Of a stretch of DNA of 64,000 nucleotides, positions 51,940-62,116 are shown in pieces. The position numbers and the translations under genes were made by a program. The DNA is from Belliella calami (GTDB lineage: Bacteria > Bacteroidota > Bacteroidia > Cytophagales > Cyclobacteriaceae). Location: assembly GCF_022549695.1 (NCBI RefSeq), contig NZ_JAKZGS010000003.1, positions 372,001 to 436,000 of the forward strand, in the 5' to 3' direction. Below the pieces are notes generated by a model. The model was given only the letters and a program-made list of their open reading frames with translations, had not been told where the DNA came from and ran no database searches. Numbering within the stretch: the first letter of the stretch is position 1; each line of letters starts with the position of its first letter.

Positions 51940-54062
51940 GACCGGATTTAAAACAATTGAGTTTAGACAAAAAGGTCAATTTTCAAAAAGAAGATTGGGG
52001 AAGTTATACATGGAATACTGCGGAGAAAATAGAAGTACCCGCGGTGGTCCAAAAAGAGAATCTTTCTGAAGCCGAACACCTAGGTTTCGCTGCTGGAATA
52101 GCACCATACTTAAGGGGGCCATATAGCACCATGTATGTGATGCGACCATGGACTATTCGTCAGTATGCTGGATTTTCTACAGCTGAAGAGTCAAATGCAT
52201 TCTATAGAAAAAATCTTAAAGCTGGCCAAAAAGGGCTTTCTGTTGCTTTTGATTTGGCGACTCATAGAGGTTATGATTCTGACCATCCCAGAGTAGTAGG
52301 GGATGTAGGTAAGGCAGGTGTTGCGATTGATTCAGTTTTGGATATGAAAGTGCTTTTTGATCAGATTCCATTGGATCAAATGTCTGTCTCCATGACGATG
52401 AATGGTGCTGTGATTCCGATAATGGCTTTTTATATCGTTGCTGCAGAGGAGCAGGGAGTTAAGCCAGAGCAACTGAGTGGCACGATCCAAAATGATATTT
52501 TGAAGGAATTCATGGTCCGTAATACCTATATCTATCCACCTTTGCCTTCTATGCGGATCATTGCGGATATCTTTGAATACACTTCGAAGAAGATGCCCAA
52601 ATTCAATTCAATCTCAATATCAGGTTACCACATGCAAGAAGCAGGTGCTACTGCTGATTTGGAATTGGCTTATACTTTGGCAGATGGTTTGGAATACCTA
52701 AGGACTGGAGTAGCGGCAGGTCTAGATATAGATGATTTTGCACCGAGGCTTTCGTTTTTTTGGGCAATCGGAATGAATCATTTCATGGAAATTGCAAAAA
52801 TGAGGGCAGGAAGATTGCTTTGGGCCAAAATAGTGAAGCAATTCAATCCTAAAAATGACAAATCACTTGCTTTAAGGACTCATTGTCAAACGAGCGGTTG
52901 GTCACTTACAGAGCAAGATGCAATGAATAATGTCACAAGAACAGCTGTCGAAGCGCTTGCGGCAGCACTTGGTCATACACAATCCTTGCATACCAATTCC
53001 TTTGATGAGGCTATTGCTTTGCCTACGGATTTTTCGGCAAGAATAGCAAGAAACACACAATTGTATCTCCAAGATGAAACCGAGATCACACGGGTTGTTG
53101 ATCCTTGGGGAGGATCTTATTATGTAGAGTACTTGACTGATCAATTGGTGAAAAAAGCTTGGGCATTGATAGAAGAAGTGGAAGGGCTTGGAGGAATGGC
53201 AAAAGCTATAGAAGCAGGTATTCCGAAAATGCGCATAGAGGAAGCCGCTGCAAGGAAGCAAGCAAGGATAGACAGTGGGAAAGATGTGATAGTCGGAGTC
53301 AACAGATATCAGACATCAGAGAAATCTGATTTTGAGATAAGGGAAGTTGACAATGATTCTGTCCGAAAGTCACAAATCGAAAGGCTCGACAAGTTAAAAG
53401 CAGAAAGGAATACGGAAGAAGTGAAAGCAGCTTTGAAGGCAATCACTGATTCAGCCAAAAGTGAAAAAGGTAATTTATTGGAACTGGCGGTAGATGCGGC
53501 TCGAAAAAGGGCTACCTTAGGAGAAATATCAGATGCTATGGAAGAAGCATTTGGGAGACACAAAGCTACAGTGAAATCAATTTCTGGGATTTATTCAGGT
53601 GAAGCGATGCATGATAAGAGTTTTATAGAAGCCAAAGCACTGGCCGATGAATTTGCCAAACTTGAAGGCAGAAGGCCTAGGATTATGGTTGCCAAAATGG
53701 GACAAGATGGCCATGATCGCGGTGCTAAAGTTATCGCAACTGGCTTTGCAGATTTGGGTTTTGATGTAGATATAGGGCCTCTTTTTCAAACTCCAGAGGA
53801 AGTAGCGCAACAAGCTGTAGAAAATGATGTTCATATAGTAGGAGCTTCTTCTTTGGCTGCAGGGCACAAAACACTGGTTCCTGCTTTAATTGCTGAGTTG
53901 AAGAAATTAAAAAGAGAGGATATTATGGTTATAGCGGGAGGGGTGATTCCGCCAAGGGATTATGATTTCCTCTATGAAGCAGGTGTTTCTGCTGTGTTTG
54001 GACCTGGTACAGTATTACCAAAGGCCGCAATAGAAATTTTAAATAAAATGATGGAGGGTTGA
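51936..54062 (+). CDS. mutB: Methylmalonyl-CoA mutase large subunit
   Basis: Adenosylcobalamin-dependent interconversion of succinyl-CoA and (R)-methylmalonyl-CoA, in propionate metabolism. The 708-residue protein has the substrate barrel ([21 protein letters not shown], the family start) and the C-terminal B12 domain with the lower-ligand histidine in [20 protein letters not shown] near residue 591, then SLAAGH and [11 protein letters not shown]. Length matches the family. The epimerase and propionyl-CoA carboxylase genes are not in this window. It is followed 28 bases later by the DUF389 gene. Confidence 0.96.
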   Translation: MRPDLKQLSLDKKVNFQKEDWGSYTWNTAEKIEVPAVVQKENLSEAEHLGFAAGIAPYLRGPYSTMYVMRPWTIRQYAGFSTAEESNAFYRKNLKAGQKGLSVAFDLATHRGYDSDHPRVVGDVGKAGVAIDSVLDMKVLFDQIPLDQMSVSMTMNGAVIPIMAFYIVAAEEQGVKPEQLSGTIQNDILKEFMVRNTYIYPPLPSMRIIADIFEYTSKKMPKFNSISISGYHMQEAGATADLELAYTLADGLEYLRTGVAAGLDIDDFAPRLSFFWAIGMNHFMEIAKMRAGRLLWAKIVKQFNPKNDKSLALRTHCQTSGWSLTEQDAMNNVTRTAVEALAAALGHTQSLHTNSFDEAIALPTDFSARIARNTQLYLQDETEITRVVDPWGGSYYVEYLTDQLVKKAWALIEEVEGLGGMAKAIEAGIPKMRIEEAAARKQARIDSGKDVIVGVNRYQTSEKSDFEIREVDNDSVRKSQIERLDKLKAERNTEEVKAALKAITDSAKSEKGNLLELAVDAARKRATLGEISDAMEEAFGRHKATVKSISGIYSGEAMHDKSFIEAKALADEFAKLEGRRPRIMVAKMGQDGHDRGAKVIATGFADLGFDVDIGPLFQTPEEVAQQAVENDVHIVGASSLAAGHKTLVPALIAELKKLKREDIMVIAGGVIPPRDYDFLYEAGVSAVFGPGTVLPKAAIEILNKMMEG

Positions 54063-54090
54063 TTTTCAACCTTTCTTTTTTGATACCCTT

Positions 54091-56001
54091 ATGAAGTCGA
54101 TTACTTTAATTTATGATGAAAATCAATTAGACCTCTTGGAAGAAAAGGTTTTGCCCTTATTGAGTAATAATGTCAAAATCAAAATTCCATACAAAGATCA
54201 TAGAAAGCATGAGTTTACAGACAATGATTTTATCGTGGCTTATTTATCAGATGAGCAATTGCGTGAATTGTTGGATGGAATCATAGAGAATCATTGGAAA
54301 ATAGGCTTTTTGCCTCATCCGAAATTGGTGGAGGCAAGACAGGGTTTTGGGGTCTCTTCAAATCTTGAAATTGCTGTAGATAATATTTTGACTACTGAAG
54401 AAGTATTTGAAATCGATGTCTTGTTGGCAAATGGCCAACCTGTATTGAATAAATTGATGATTGGAGATTCTTTCAGCCTTTTGTATGCGGTAGAAAAGGA
54501 CAGGAATTTGATTTCTCAATTTGCCATTAGGGTTAAGCGCTTGTTGAATTCCTTCAGAAGAGTGAAGCTTCACCCTTTCAGTATCAATTGGAGTAATGAA
54601 GGCGGTGAGTTTAAGGAAAAACCTATCGAAACCGCCGCCTTAGGTATGGTGGTGGTGCAACATGGTCAGAGTTCTATTTTATCACGCAGAATCATTGAAG
54701 GATCCTACGCAAACGATGGTTTGATGCATTGCTTAGTGTTGGCACCAAGTAGTATTTGGGAAATTTTTAAGTTTGGGTTTTTCAGTATTTTCAAATCTTC
54801 AAAAAAGAATCGGCTTCCAGACTATGTAGCACACATTAAGACAGATAAAGTTCATATAAATAGTAGCTCGCCGATAAACTATTCGGTTGATGAAATTTTG
54901 ATGACATCCAAGTCAATAGAATTGGAAGTAGTGTCAAAAGCATTGTCGATAGTACCAGGGAAATCCTTGAAGACAGAGGGTAAAGTCAAAAAAAGCAGAA
55001 TCTATAAAACCCAAAACTTACCACAAGGTGAGCTGAAAAATGAGTTGTTGGAAAGATTCTTGCCAATCACTAATCATGCAACTACAGAGGAGTTTAAGTG
55101 GCTCTTTACAATCCTAAGGGAAAATTCAAGGCTCAGTTCGAGTTATCTTGTTTTGATGGCATTGTCTACGATCATAGCGACTTTTGGACTTTTTGGAGAT
55201 TCATCTCCTGTGATTATTGGAGCGATGATTTTGGCTCCATTGATGTCTCCGATTATTTCATTGGCAATGGGTGTTTTGAGACAAGATAATAAGCTGATTA
55301 GCGAAAGCTTTAAAACTATAGGTTTTGGCTTAGGGGTAGGCTATCTTTTTGCAGTTTTGATCACTTGGTTTACCCCCTTGAATACAATGAATGGCGAGAT
55401 TTTGGCAAGAATTCGACCTAACTTACTTGACTTGGGTGTGGCAGCAGCTTCAGGGATTGCAGGAGCATATGCCCATGCCAAGAAAGAAGTTGCAAAAACA
55501 CTGGCAGGTGTAGCAATAGCAGTTGCACTAGTGCCTCCTTTGGCAGTATCTGGAGTTGGGCTTGGTTGGGGAGATTGGTCGGTTTTCTGGGGAGCGTTAC
55601 TACTTTTGGGAACCAACTTGGCGGGAATGGTTTTGGCTGCAGCGCTTACATTTCTTTTTCTTGGATTTAGTCCATTCAAGCTGGCAAAAAAGGGTTTGAC
55701 AATATCCCTATTCTTTGTAATCCTTATTTCAGCACCACTTGCTTTCGGTTTTTCGAAAATGGTCAAAGAGAATAAAATTATGCAAAATCTTAGTGGAAAG
55801 GAGATCTCTATAGGTGTTCTAAGGGATGTGAAAGTGATTAAAGTGGTTCCATTAAAGCTTTCAGCAACAGTTGTATCAGAGTCGCCTTTGGATATCCAAG
55901 AGCTCAATAAGGTGAAAGATGAAATTGAAGAAATATTGTCCCAAGAAATTGATTTGGAATTGTCAGTGGCAGTTGGTCTGTGGAGGAAAAACGATGAATG
56001 A
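54091..56001 (+). CDS. DUF389 (TIGR00341-type) membrane protein with a long N-terminal domain
   Basis: A 636-residue protein. The C-terminal half (from about residue 340) is the DUF389 membrane domain: LMALSTIIATFGLFGDSSPVIIGAMILAPLMSPIISLAMG, DLGVAAASGIAGAYAHAKKE and LAGVAIAVALVPPLAVSGVGLG. The N-terminal 300 residues look like a degenerate diacylglycerol-kinase (YegS-type) fold (FLPHPKLVEARQGFGVSSN), which is inference. DUF389 has no established function; a role in membrane transport or lipid handling is unproven. It follows mutB closely and is probably in the same operon, though no metabolic link is known. Confidence 0.8.
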   Translation: MKSITLIYDENQLDLLEEKVLPLLSNNVKIKIPYKDHRKHEFTDNDFIVAYLSDEQLRELLDGIIENHWKIGFLPHPKLVEARQGFGVSSNLEIAVDNILTTEEVFEIDVLLANGQPVLNKLMIGDSFSLLYAVEKDRNLISQFAIRVKRLLNSFRRVKLHPFSINWSNEGGEFKEKPIETAALGMVVVQHGQSSILSRRIIEGSYANDGLMHCLVLAPSSIWEIFKFGFFSIFKSSKKNRLPDYVAHIKTDKVHINSSSPINYSVDEILMTSKSIELEVVSKALSIVPGKSLKTEGKVKKSRIYKTQNLPQGELKNELLERFLPITNHATTEEFKWLFTILRENSRLSSSYLVLMALSTIIATFGLFGDSSPVIIGAMILAPLMSPIISLAMGVLRQDNKLISESFKTIGFGLGVGYLFAVLITWFTPLNTMNGEILARIRPNLLDLGVAAASGIAGAYAHAKKEVAKTLAGVAIAVALVPPLAVSGVGLGWGDWSVFWGALLLLGTNLAGMVLAAALTFLFLGFSPFKLAKKGLTISLFFVILISAPLAFGFSKMVKENKIMQNLSGKEISIGVLRDVKVIKVVPLKLSATVVSESPLDIQELNKVKDEIEEILSQEIDLELSVAVGLWRKNDE

Positions 56002-56290
56002 TGGAATAGTTTCAAAATAGGGAGCTAGGTTGTCTTCGACAATGTCACATAATAATCGAAGATCCTGTAAGGGATTATTCGAATGAAAAGTTTTTATATA
56101 CTATCCGCTTTCTAGCACGTAGCCAAACAATAGATTGTCGGATGAACGATTTGTGGTTCTGTTAACTGTGAACTGTTAGCTGCTGACGAGTATCCGCAAC
56201 TTACAAAAGTACTGATTACCTAATGTGCAACATTGCGGATACTCATAAGTTTTTATAAATAAACTTAATTTTACTCAGGTGATAAGAGCC
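56002..56290. other. Intergenic region with an inverted repeat
   Basis: No gene seen. GAGTATCCGCAA (56188-56199) and TTGCGGATACTC (56233-56244) form a perfect 12-base inverted repeat 33 bases apart. TGAGTATCCGCAATG also occurs at 26658-26672. The stretch ATTGTCGGATGA near 56134 matches TCATCCGAC near 26725 in the opposite orientation. Confidence 0.6.
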
Positions 56291-56322
56291 AAAAAAGGAG
56301 GTCAATTTGACCTCCTTTTTTG
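56291..56322 (-). terminator. Terminator after the ferredoxin gene
   Basis: AAAAAAGGAGGTC and GACCTCCTTTTTT form a 13-base stem with a 4-5-base loop; the minus strand then reads T-rich. It lies 21 bases past the ferredoxin stop. Confidence 0.9.
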
Positions 56323-56342
56323 CTTGTTATATCTTTTTCGTA

Positions 56343-56663
56343 TTAATTGTCTTCACCTCTAAGCTTGATAACAGCCCCTTCCAATATTGGGCTGATTCTT
56401 ACTTGACAAGCAAGTCTGCTTGTAGGGAAATACTCAGGGAGGTTTTCCAACTGATCTAGTTCAGTATCGGTAGCTTCTCCAAGTGCCTCTTCACCTTCCA
56501 AGACTTCTATATGGCAGGTAGCACAAAGAGCCATTCCGCCACATGTCGCAAGTACTGGGTACTCTGAAGCTTTCAAGATTTCCATCAAGCTCAGCCCCAT
56601 GTCGTCAGGAGCTTCTATAGATTGGCGATTGCCGTCGTGATCTTCTACTGTAAATGTTACCAT
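56343..56663 (-). CDS. 2Fe-2S ferredoxin
   Basis: A 106-residue electron carrier of adrenodoxin/plant type. The [2Fe-2S] ligands are C-x5-C-x2-C in TCGGMALCATCHIE and the fourth cysteine in LACQVRISP. It stands just downstream of a ferredoxin-NADP reductase gene (15 bases between them), so the two are very likely co-expressed and partners. A TATCTTTG box (56668-56675, minus strand) ends four bases before the ATG, which might allow an extra leaderless transcript, but it lacks a -33 element. Confidence 0.92.
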   Translation of the reverse strand: MVTFTVEDHDGNRQSIEAPDDMGLSLMEILKASEYPVLATCGGMALCATCHIEVLEGEEALGEATDTELDQLENLPEYFPTSRLACQVRISPILEGAVIKLRGEDN

Positions 56664-56678
56664 GGTGCAAAGATAAAA

Positions 56679-57683
56679 TTAAAATGCATTTACACCATTG
56701 ACAGTGGTATATTTGAAGCTTAATTTTTGATCAGGGTACACATATTTGAAAGCTGAGTGCATCATGATGGCTGCCTCGTGGAAGCCACAAAGTATCAGCT
56801 TCAATTTTCCAGGATATGTATTGATATCACCAATTGCATAGATTCTGTCAACACCAGTAGAATAATCAGTGGTATCCACTTCTATGGCGTTTTTATCAAT
56901 GCTTAATCCCCAATCTGCTATCGGTCCAAGTTTTGGACTTAATCCAAACAATGGGATCAGATAATCAGCATCTATTTTTATTTCCTCTTTATTTTTACTT
57001 TCTAAAGTAACGCTATTTAACACACCATTTCCACTTACCTGCTTGAGATTTGCAGAAAGGATCAAATCAATTTTGCCATTATTTGCCATATCAAAAACCT
57101 TTGCGGCAGAATCAGGAGCGCCTCTGAAAGTTTCATTTCTGTGAACCAAGGTTACCTTTTCGGCTACATCTGACAAGTAGATTGCCCAATCAAGTGCAGA
57201 ATCACCACCACCTGCTAAGACCACCTTTTTGTCTCTAAAGGTTTCAGGATTTTTAACCATATAAGTAATGCCTTTTCCTTCAAAATGCTCTAAGTTTTCA
57301 AGAACAGGTTTTCTAGGTTCAAAGCAACCTAAGCCACCAGCAATAACTATTACCTGGGCGTGAATTTTTGTTTTATCACTAGTCGTGACAATAAATGATC
57401 CGTCTTCCTGTTTAGCGAGATGATCTACTCTTTCTCCCAAAGTGAAAGTAGGATTGAAAGGCTTGATTTGGTCCATCAAATTATCCACCAAATCCTGTGC
57501 TTTTACTTCTGGATATCCTGGAATGTCATAGATTGGCTTTTGGGGATAAATCTCCGAAAGCTGGCCACCTACCTGAGGTAATGCATCAATCAAATGACAC
57601 CTCATTTTTAATAGTCCTGCTTCAAAAACAGCAAACAACCCAACTGGTCCTGCTCCGATAATGCAAATGTCAGTATTAATCAT
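56679..57683 (-). CDS. Ferredoxin-NADP(+) reductase, thioredoxin-reductase-like
   Basis: A 334-residue flavoprotein of the TrxR-like FNR group. FAD motif: CIIGAGPVGLFAVFEAGLL near residue 8; NADPH motif: VVLAGGGDSALDWAIYL near 150; second FAD motif: YAIGDINTYPGKLKLILCGFHEAA near 270. The CxxC redox pair of thioredoxin reductase is absent, which fits an FNR. It reduces ferredoxin with NADPH or the reverse. The next gene on the strand encodes a 2Fe-2S ferredoxin, supporting this role. Confidence 0.9.
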   Translation of the reverse strand: MINTDICIIGAGPVGLFAVFEAGLLKMRCHLIDALPQVGGQLSEIYPQKPIYDIPGYPEVKAQDLVDNLMDQIKPFNPTFTLGERVDHLAKQEDGSFIVTTSDKTKIHAQVIVIAGGLGCFEPRKPVLENLEHFEGKGITYMVKNPETFRDKKVVLAGGGDSALDWAIYLSDVAEKVTLVHRNETFRGAPDSAAKVFDMANNGKIDLILSANLKQVSGNGVLNSVTLESKNKEEIKIDADYLIPLFGLSPKLGPIADWGLSIDKNAIEVDTTDYSTGVDRIYAIGDINTYPGKLKLILCGFHEAAIMMHSAFKYVYPDQKLSFKYTTVNGVNAF

Positions 57684-57778
57684 TTCTCTATTTGTTTATT
57701 GGTAAAACCAATGTGAATTCAATTTGTTCGTACAAATATAATTAGTATAACAACTATTTTAAACCTTCTGGGGATTTT

Positions 57779-58210
57779 CTATCCCAAATTATTGTAAATA
57801 GTGTTCAAAATCCTTTTAAATTCTTCAAAATCCTTTGAATCAAGGTTTTCCCAAGCTTTTTCCCTTATAGAGGCTACCTGAGGCTTCAATGATTCGACTT
57901 TTTCAACTCCCTCTGTAGTGAGATGAAGTTGAAAACTTCGCCTGTCTTGAGGATGTGGTATCCTTTCTACATATCCTTTTTTTGACAGAATGTCTATTAT
58001 TCTTGTCAGGGTAGGGTGGTCTTTGAACACCAGTTGTGCGAGCTCTGTCTGGCTCAGGAGTTCATTTTCAGCAAGATTTTTCAAAACCAACCATTGATCT
58101 ACTGTGATATCAAATTCCCCAAGGTTAAACTTCTGCTGTGCATATTGTTTTACTTTCCGGGCAGTTCTGTCCAGTAGAAATGAATACTTGCTGAATTGTT
58201 CTTGTGTCAT
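57779..58210 (-). CDS. MarR-family transcriptional regulator
   Basis: A 143-residue winged-helix regulator. Helix-turn-helix block LSQTELAQLVFKDHPTLTRIIDILSKKGYVERIPHPQDRRSFQLHLT is typical of the family, with dimer helices at both ends. Such proteins usually repress nearby or own genes and respond to aromatic compounds or oxidation. It lies upstream of the reductase-ferredoxin pair on the same strand with 96 bases between, so it may control them; inference only. Confidence 0.88.
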   Translation of the reverse strand: MTQEQFSKYSFLLDRTARKVKQYAQQKFNLGEFDITVDQWLVLKNLAENELLSQTELAQLVFKDHPTLTRIIDILSKKGYVERIPHPQDRRSFQLHLTTEGVEKVESLKPQVASIREKAWENLDSKDFEEFKRILNTIYNNLG

Positions 58211-58292
58211 ACCAATAGTTAGTGTGACAAATATATGGAAAAATTATATGAAAAATTAATAACCCTACAAAAATTATAGGGTTAATTATAAA

Positions 58293-59150
58293 TTAATTTG
58301 ATGCGAGATTTCTGTAGATTAAATTTCCATCTTTGTCCCATTCGGCACGGATATAGGGTCGAAATTTTTTCGTAAAGGGTTCTTCTTGGTATTGAATCTC
58401 TCTCTTTCTGATAGCTGTGGTGTTTTTGGTGTCCCAATATTCTGTCCAAATACCGACTTTTTCACCGTATTTATATTCGCCAATTACTGCTGCTTGCCCA
58501 TTCTCGTAGAAATGATAGAAATTCCCTTCTTTCAATTCATATTCTACCGGTGTTATTTTTTCAATCTCTTTATTGGTTTCGTCATAGTAAGTTGTACGGG
58601 AATCTTTCGGCCAACCTTCGTAATAGTGTCCTTTGTCAATCAAAACACTTTTAGCGTCAAAAGTTAACCATGTGCCGTGCTTGGTTCCGTAGTAAAACAT
58701 TCCTTTTTCAATGACTGTTTCATTCAGGTATTTTTCATATGGGCCATGTAGTAGAACGCCTTTTGATGCATCAAAATCTTTAGACCTGACCAGCTTGTCT
58801 TTTTGATCAAACCAATAGATGTCTCGTATATAAGGATCTACCGTTTTTTGTTCTAAGGTGTAATTGAAAATGGTATATTGAACTTGATCTCTTAAAGCTT
58901 GTCGAGTTCTTCCCTTTCTGGTCTTTTCTCCAAAATAAATATTTTTCCTTATTTTCTTTTTGTCTTTTTTCTTTTTATCCTTTTTGCTCTGTTCGTCAAA
59001 AAGCAAGAGTGGAGAGGTAGTTGGCAGTAATTTATTGGCAACTACTCCTGAAGAATCAGGATCAACAAATACCTCTTCGGATTTTTTTTGTGCAAAAGCG
59101 CCCAATTGAAAAGTAATCAGCAGGAATAAAAGTATTTTGATCGATTTCAT
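58293..59150 (-). CDS. Exported MORN-like repeat protein (YwqK-type)
   Basis: A 285-residue protein with a signal peptide (MKSIKILLFLLITFQLGAFA, then Q), a lysine-rich stretch (EQSKKDKKKKDKKKIRKN near residues 50-68) and at least four MORN-like repeats of the type G-x-Y-x(n)-G-x-W (VLLHGPYEKYL, KGMFYYGTKHGTWLTF, KEGNFYHFYENGQAAVIGEYKYGEKVGIWTEYW). These are often called YwqK-type, a name that implies an antitoxin, but the export signal argues against that role here. Function unknown. Confidence 0.78.
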   Translation of the reverse strand: MKSIKILLFLLITFQLGAFAQKKSEEVFVDPDSSGVVANKLLPTTSPLLLFDEQSKKDKKKKDKKKIRKNIYFGEKTRKGRTRQALRDQVQYTIFNYTLEQKTVDPYIRDIYWFDQKDKLVRSKDFDASKGVLLHGPYEKYLNETVIEKGMFYYGTKHGTWLTFDAKSVLIDKGHYYEGWPKDSRTTYYDETNKEIEKITPVEYELKEGNFYHFYENGQAAVIGEYKYGEKVGIWTEYWDTKNTTAIRKREIQYQEEPFTKKFRPYIRAEWDKDGNLIYRNLASN

Positions 59151-59284
59151 GACCTGAATAACGTGTTCTTTTTAAGATTATTGAGCATTAAAATTACTAA
59201 TTCGCAATCAAATCTCAGTTATGTTTAGATATAAAGTTTCAAATCTTTAATTTTGACAAAATTTTAAAAAAAACAACCACTAGA

Positions 59285-60487
59285 ATGAATTCAATCCTAT
59301 CAGACCGAATTAACCAAATGGAAGAGTCAGCAACGCTGGCAATGGCAAAAAAAGCTAGAGAGCTCAAAGGCCAAGGAATAGATATTATAAGTTTGAGTCT
59401 TGGAGAGCCAGACTTCAAAACGCCAAAACATATTCAGGATGCAGCAAAAGCAGCAATCGATGAGGGGAAATATTTTGCGTATCCTCCAGTGGCAGGATAT
59501 CAGGATTTGAGGGAAGCAATTGCCAAAAAACTTCGTGATGACAATAAGATAAGTGATGCGAAGGCGGAAAACATCGTTGTTTCTACTGGCGCTAAGCATT
59601 CTATCGCTAACATATTTATGTGTATGCTGAATGAAGGTGATGAAGTAGTTATTTTTTCACCTTATTGGGTTTCTTATGCCGAGATCATCAAGTTGGCAGG
59701 CGGTGTTCCTGTTTTGATTGAAGGTACTTTGGAAAACAATTTCAAAGCTACAGCAGCTCAGTTGAAGGATGCAATGACAGCCAAAACAAAAGCAGTAATC
59801 TATTCTTCCCCTTGCAACCCTACAGGTTCTGTTTTCAGCAAGGAAGAGTTGGAGGCTATCGCTGAAGTGGTAAAAAGCCAAGAAGATGTATATGTGATCG
59901 CAGATGAAATTTACGAATTGATCAACTTCACAGGACAACATGCAAGTATAGGTTCTTTCCCAGGAATGTTTGAAAGAACAATTACTGTTAATGGATTTTC
60001 AAAAGGTTATGCAATGACAGGTTGGAGAGTAGGGTATATTTGCGCTCCACTGTTTATTGCCAAAGCATGTGAGAAGATGCAAGGTCAATTCACCTCAGGT
60101 GGAACCGGAATTGCACAAAGAGCAGCATTGGCGGCCATTGCAGGTGATCAGCAACCATCAAAAGAGATGGAAAAAGCATATCTTGGACGTAGGGAGTTGG
60201 TTTTGGGATTGTTGAGAGATATTCCAGGGATCAAGACTCACGTTCCTGAAGGGGCTTTTTACTTCTTTCCAGACGTGACAGCTTTCTTTGGGAAAAGTGC
60301 TGAGGGAATACAAATAAATAATGCAGATGATTTGTGTATTTATTTGCTAGAGAAAGCGAACGTATCAGTGGTGACAGGGGCTGCTTTTGGAGCGCCTGAT
60401 TGTTTTAGGTTGTCATATGCAGCATCTGAAGAGGATTTGAAAGAAGCTCTGAAGAGAATGAAAGAGGCTTTAGGTAATTTGTCCTAA
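59285..60487 (+). CDS. aspC: Class I/II aminotransferase (aspartate aminotransferase-type)
   Basis: A 400-residue PLP-dependent aminotransferase, fold type I. Family blocks: LSLGEPDFKTPKHI, YPPVAGYQDLREAIAKKL, VSTGAKHSI, PCNPTGSVFSKEEL, VIADEIYELI and the PLP lysine in NGFSKGYAMTGWRVGYICAP, with the carboxylate-binding arginine in CFRLSYAAS. The length and N-terminus fit the Igamma group of aspartate/prephenate aminotransferases; exact amino-acid preference is not certain. A terminator follows. Confidence 0.9.
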   Translation: MNSILSDRINQMEESATLAMAKKARELKGQGIDIISLSLGEPDFKTPKHIQDAAKAAIDEGKYFAYPPVAGYQDLREAIAKKLRDDNKISDAKAENIVVSTGAKHSIANIFMCMLNEGDEVVIFSPYWVSYAEIIKLAGGVPVLIEGTLENNFKATAAQLKDAMTAKTKAVIYSSPCNPTGSVFSKEELEAIAEVVKSQEDVYVIADEIYELINFTGQHASIGSFPGMFERTITVNGFSKGYAMTGWRVGYICAPLFIAKACEKMQGQFTSGGTGIAQRAALAAIAGDQQPSKEMEKAYLGRRELVLGLLRDIPGIKTHVPEGAFYFFPDVTAFFGKSAEGIQINNADDLCIYLLEKANVSVVTGAAFGAPDCFRLSYAASEEDLKEALKRMKEALGNLS

Positions 60488-60506
60488 TTCTTTTGAGATA
60501 ACCAAG

Positions 60507-60543
60507 AGGCCTTTTGATTTCCTTTTCAGAAGGCCTTTTTTTA
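60507..60543 (+). terminator. Terminator after aspC
   Basis: AGGCCTTTTGA and TCAGAAGGCCT form an 11-base stem with one mismatch, followed by TTTTTTA. It begins 19 bases past the aspC stop. Confidence 0.85.
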
Positions 60544-60572
60544 TTTGTTTTATTCAATACTCAATTTGAAAT

Positions 60573-61283
60573 ATGGTAAAGGCATTAGTCATCACTCCTG
60601 TAAAAAATGCGATCGAAACGACTTTGGATACAGCCAAAGCAATAAGTGAATCAAATATAGAGGTAAAGCATATTATTTTTAACGATTTCAGTAGTCCGGA
60701 AACTCGAGAAGGACTGGAATTGAATCAAGCAAAGTTCGGCTACGATCTTATTAATTTGGAAGATTTTGTGCAAAAACCTTCTCCAAATTATGATTATGTT
60801 TTGAAGAAAGGTCAGGCTTTGGCTCTGGAAGAAAAATTGCCATTGATCATTGTTGAGTCTGATGTTGTTGTCAAAAAAGATACTTTATCTAGCTTACTTA
60901 CATTTATGGAAAATAATAAAGGTTGCGGAATGATAGGGGCTATCACTGTTGATGAAAAGGGTAAGACTAATTTTCCTTATTTAAAATTTAAAAATGAAAA
61001 GAAGCAAGTGATCCAAACAGAAAGGAGTTTGAGCTTTTGTTGTACTTTGATTACAACAGATTTTTTGGCAGCTTATGATTTCAATTCCTTGGAAAGAGGC
61101 AAAGATTGGTTTGATACAACAATATCGAAAATGTCAATAAATTTGGGGTTTGAAAATTTTGTTTTGAATAATGTCCCTGTATGGCATAGACCTCATGGTA
61201 GCAGACCATGGAAGCAACTCAAATACACTAATCCAATAAAATACTATTGGCAAAAGTTTATTTTGGGAAGAGATAAAATATAA
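60573..61283 (+). CDS. Glycosyltransferase family 2-like protein
   Basis: A 236-residue cytosolic protein starting VKALVITPVKNAIETTLDTAKAI, as in GT-A fold glycosyltransferases, with KHIIFNDFSSPETREGLE and the D-x-D-like metal block VESDVVVKKDTL near residue 95. The C-terminal part (FENFVLNNVPVWHRPHGSRPWKQLKY) is like that of family-2 members acting on surface sugars. It is somewhat short and ends in a basic tail. Substrate unknown. It follows the aspC terminator and stands alone before a large gene-free stretch. Confidence 0.7.
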   Translation: MVKALVITPVKNAIETTLDTAKAISESNIEVKHIIFNDFSSPETREGLELNQAKFGYDLINLEDFVQKPSPNYDYVLKKGQALALEEKLPLIIVESDVVVKKDTLSSLLTFMENNKGCGMIGAITVDEKGKTNFPYLKFKNEKKQVIQTERSLSFCCTLITTDFLAAYDFNSLERGKDWFDTTISKMSINLGFENFVLNNVPVWHRPHGSRPWKQLKYTNPIKYYWQKFILGRDKI

Positions 61284-62078
61284 GCAGTTTAAAGCTATTG
61301 GTTGATTTTAATGGATATATGGAGCTTTGTCACTAACTAAAGAAAAGCCTTATTTAGCTTAGGTTCGATATTAATTGATATTTGATACACAAAGATCTTT
61401 AACATAAGCCAACAATCAACCATGGAATTATGGCTGCCGGCAAAGAAGCATGTAATCAAAATAATTTTTCTTTCAATTTTTTAATTTTCCCTTTTTCGGA
61501 ATGATTTCGTATTTAGATTAGCAGAATAGATATTTTTCAGACAAGAAAATCCTAAAGCAAATTGATCAAATGAAAGGATGGCTAAAGCTAATGTGTTTTT
61601 TTTACTTTATTTATTGTCTTCCATGAGCCATTTTGTAAAATGTAATCCATAAAGTATTCATTAACTTTTTCCTACAGTCTTCAGGAGAAAATAGCAAGAC
61701 TTTCCAAATGTTGTGGGTTTGACTTTATTAGAAATTTACCAAGTTTTGAGTATAAAAGATATAATTAAATCAATAAAAAATTATTTTTATGTAATTTTGT
61801 TTTTTGGGTGTATAGGAGTTCGGAAATTTGATGAATGGGTATGTTTGGTTTTTGTTTTAAGCTGAATATTGTTTGATTAAACCCATATAAATATTGATAA
61901 ACAATTGTTTGAAGTGTTTTTTGTACGTTTATTTTTGCTCATTTGCTCCTGAGAAAATTAGGATGAGTGGGGCGTTTCTGTCAAGGGAATTTTATCTAAG
62001 CTGGATTTATTTGAGTAGTTGGCTGTCAGTTGTTGTTATTATTTTTATAATTTATCAAAAATTACCATGAAAAAATAT
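61284..62078. other. Gene-free stretch of about 0.8 kb
   Basis: No open frame with protein-like composition, no tRNA, no repeat I recognise from elsewhere in the window. AT-rich; parts may be a decayed gene. Confidence 0.5.
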
Positions 62079-62110
62079 TTGGATATTAAATATAAACTTA
62101 TGTATATTTG
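62079..62110 (+). promoter_or_regulatory. Bacteroidota-type promoter of a candidate small RNA
   Basis: TTG (62079-62081) and TATATTTG (62103-62110) with 21 bases between, matching the -33/-7 consensus. The next gene starts 188 bases on, after a terminator. Confidence 0.6.
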
Positions 62111-62116
62111 TCATGG

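Noticed and set aside
55341-56015. 224-residue minus-strand frame at the end of the DUF389 gene
   Set aside because: Antisense to the conserved membrane domain; serine/threonine-rich composition is typical of shadow frames.
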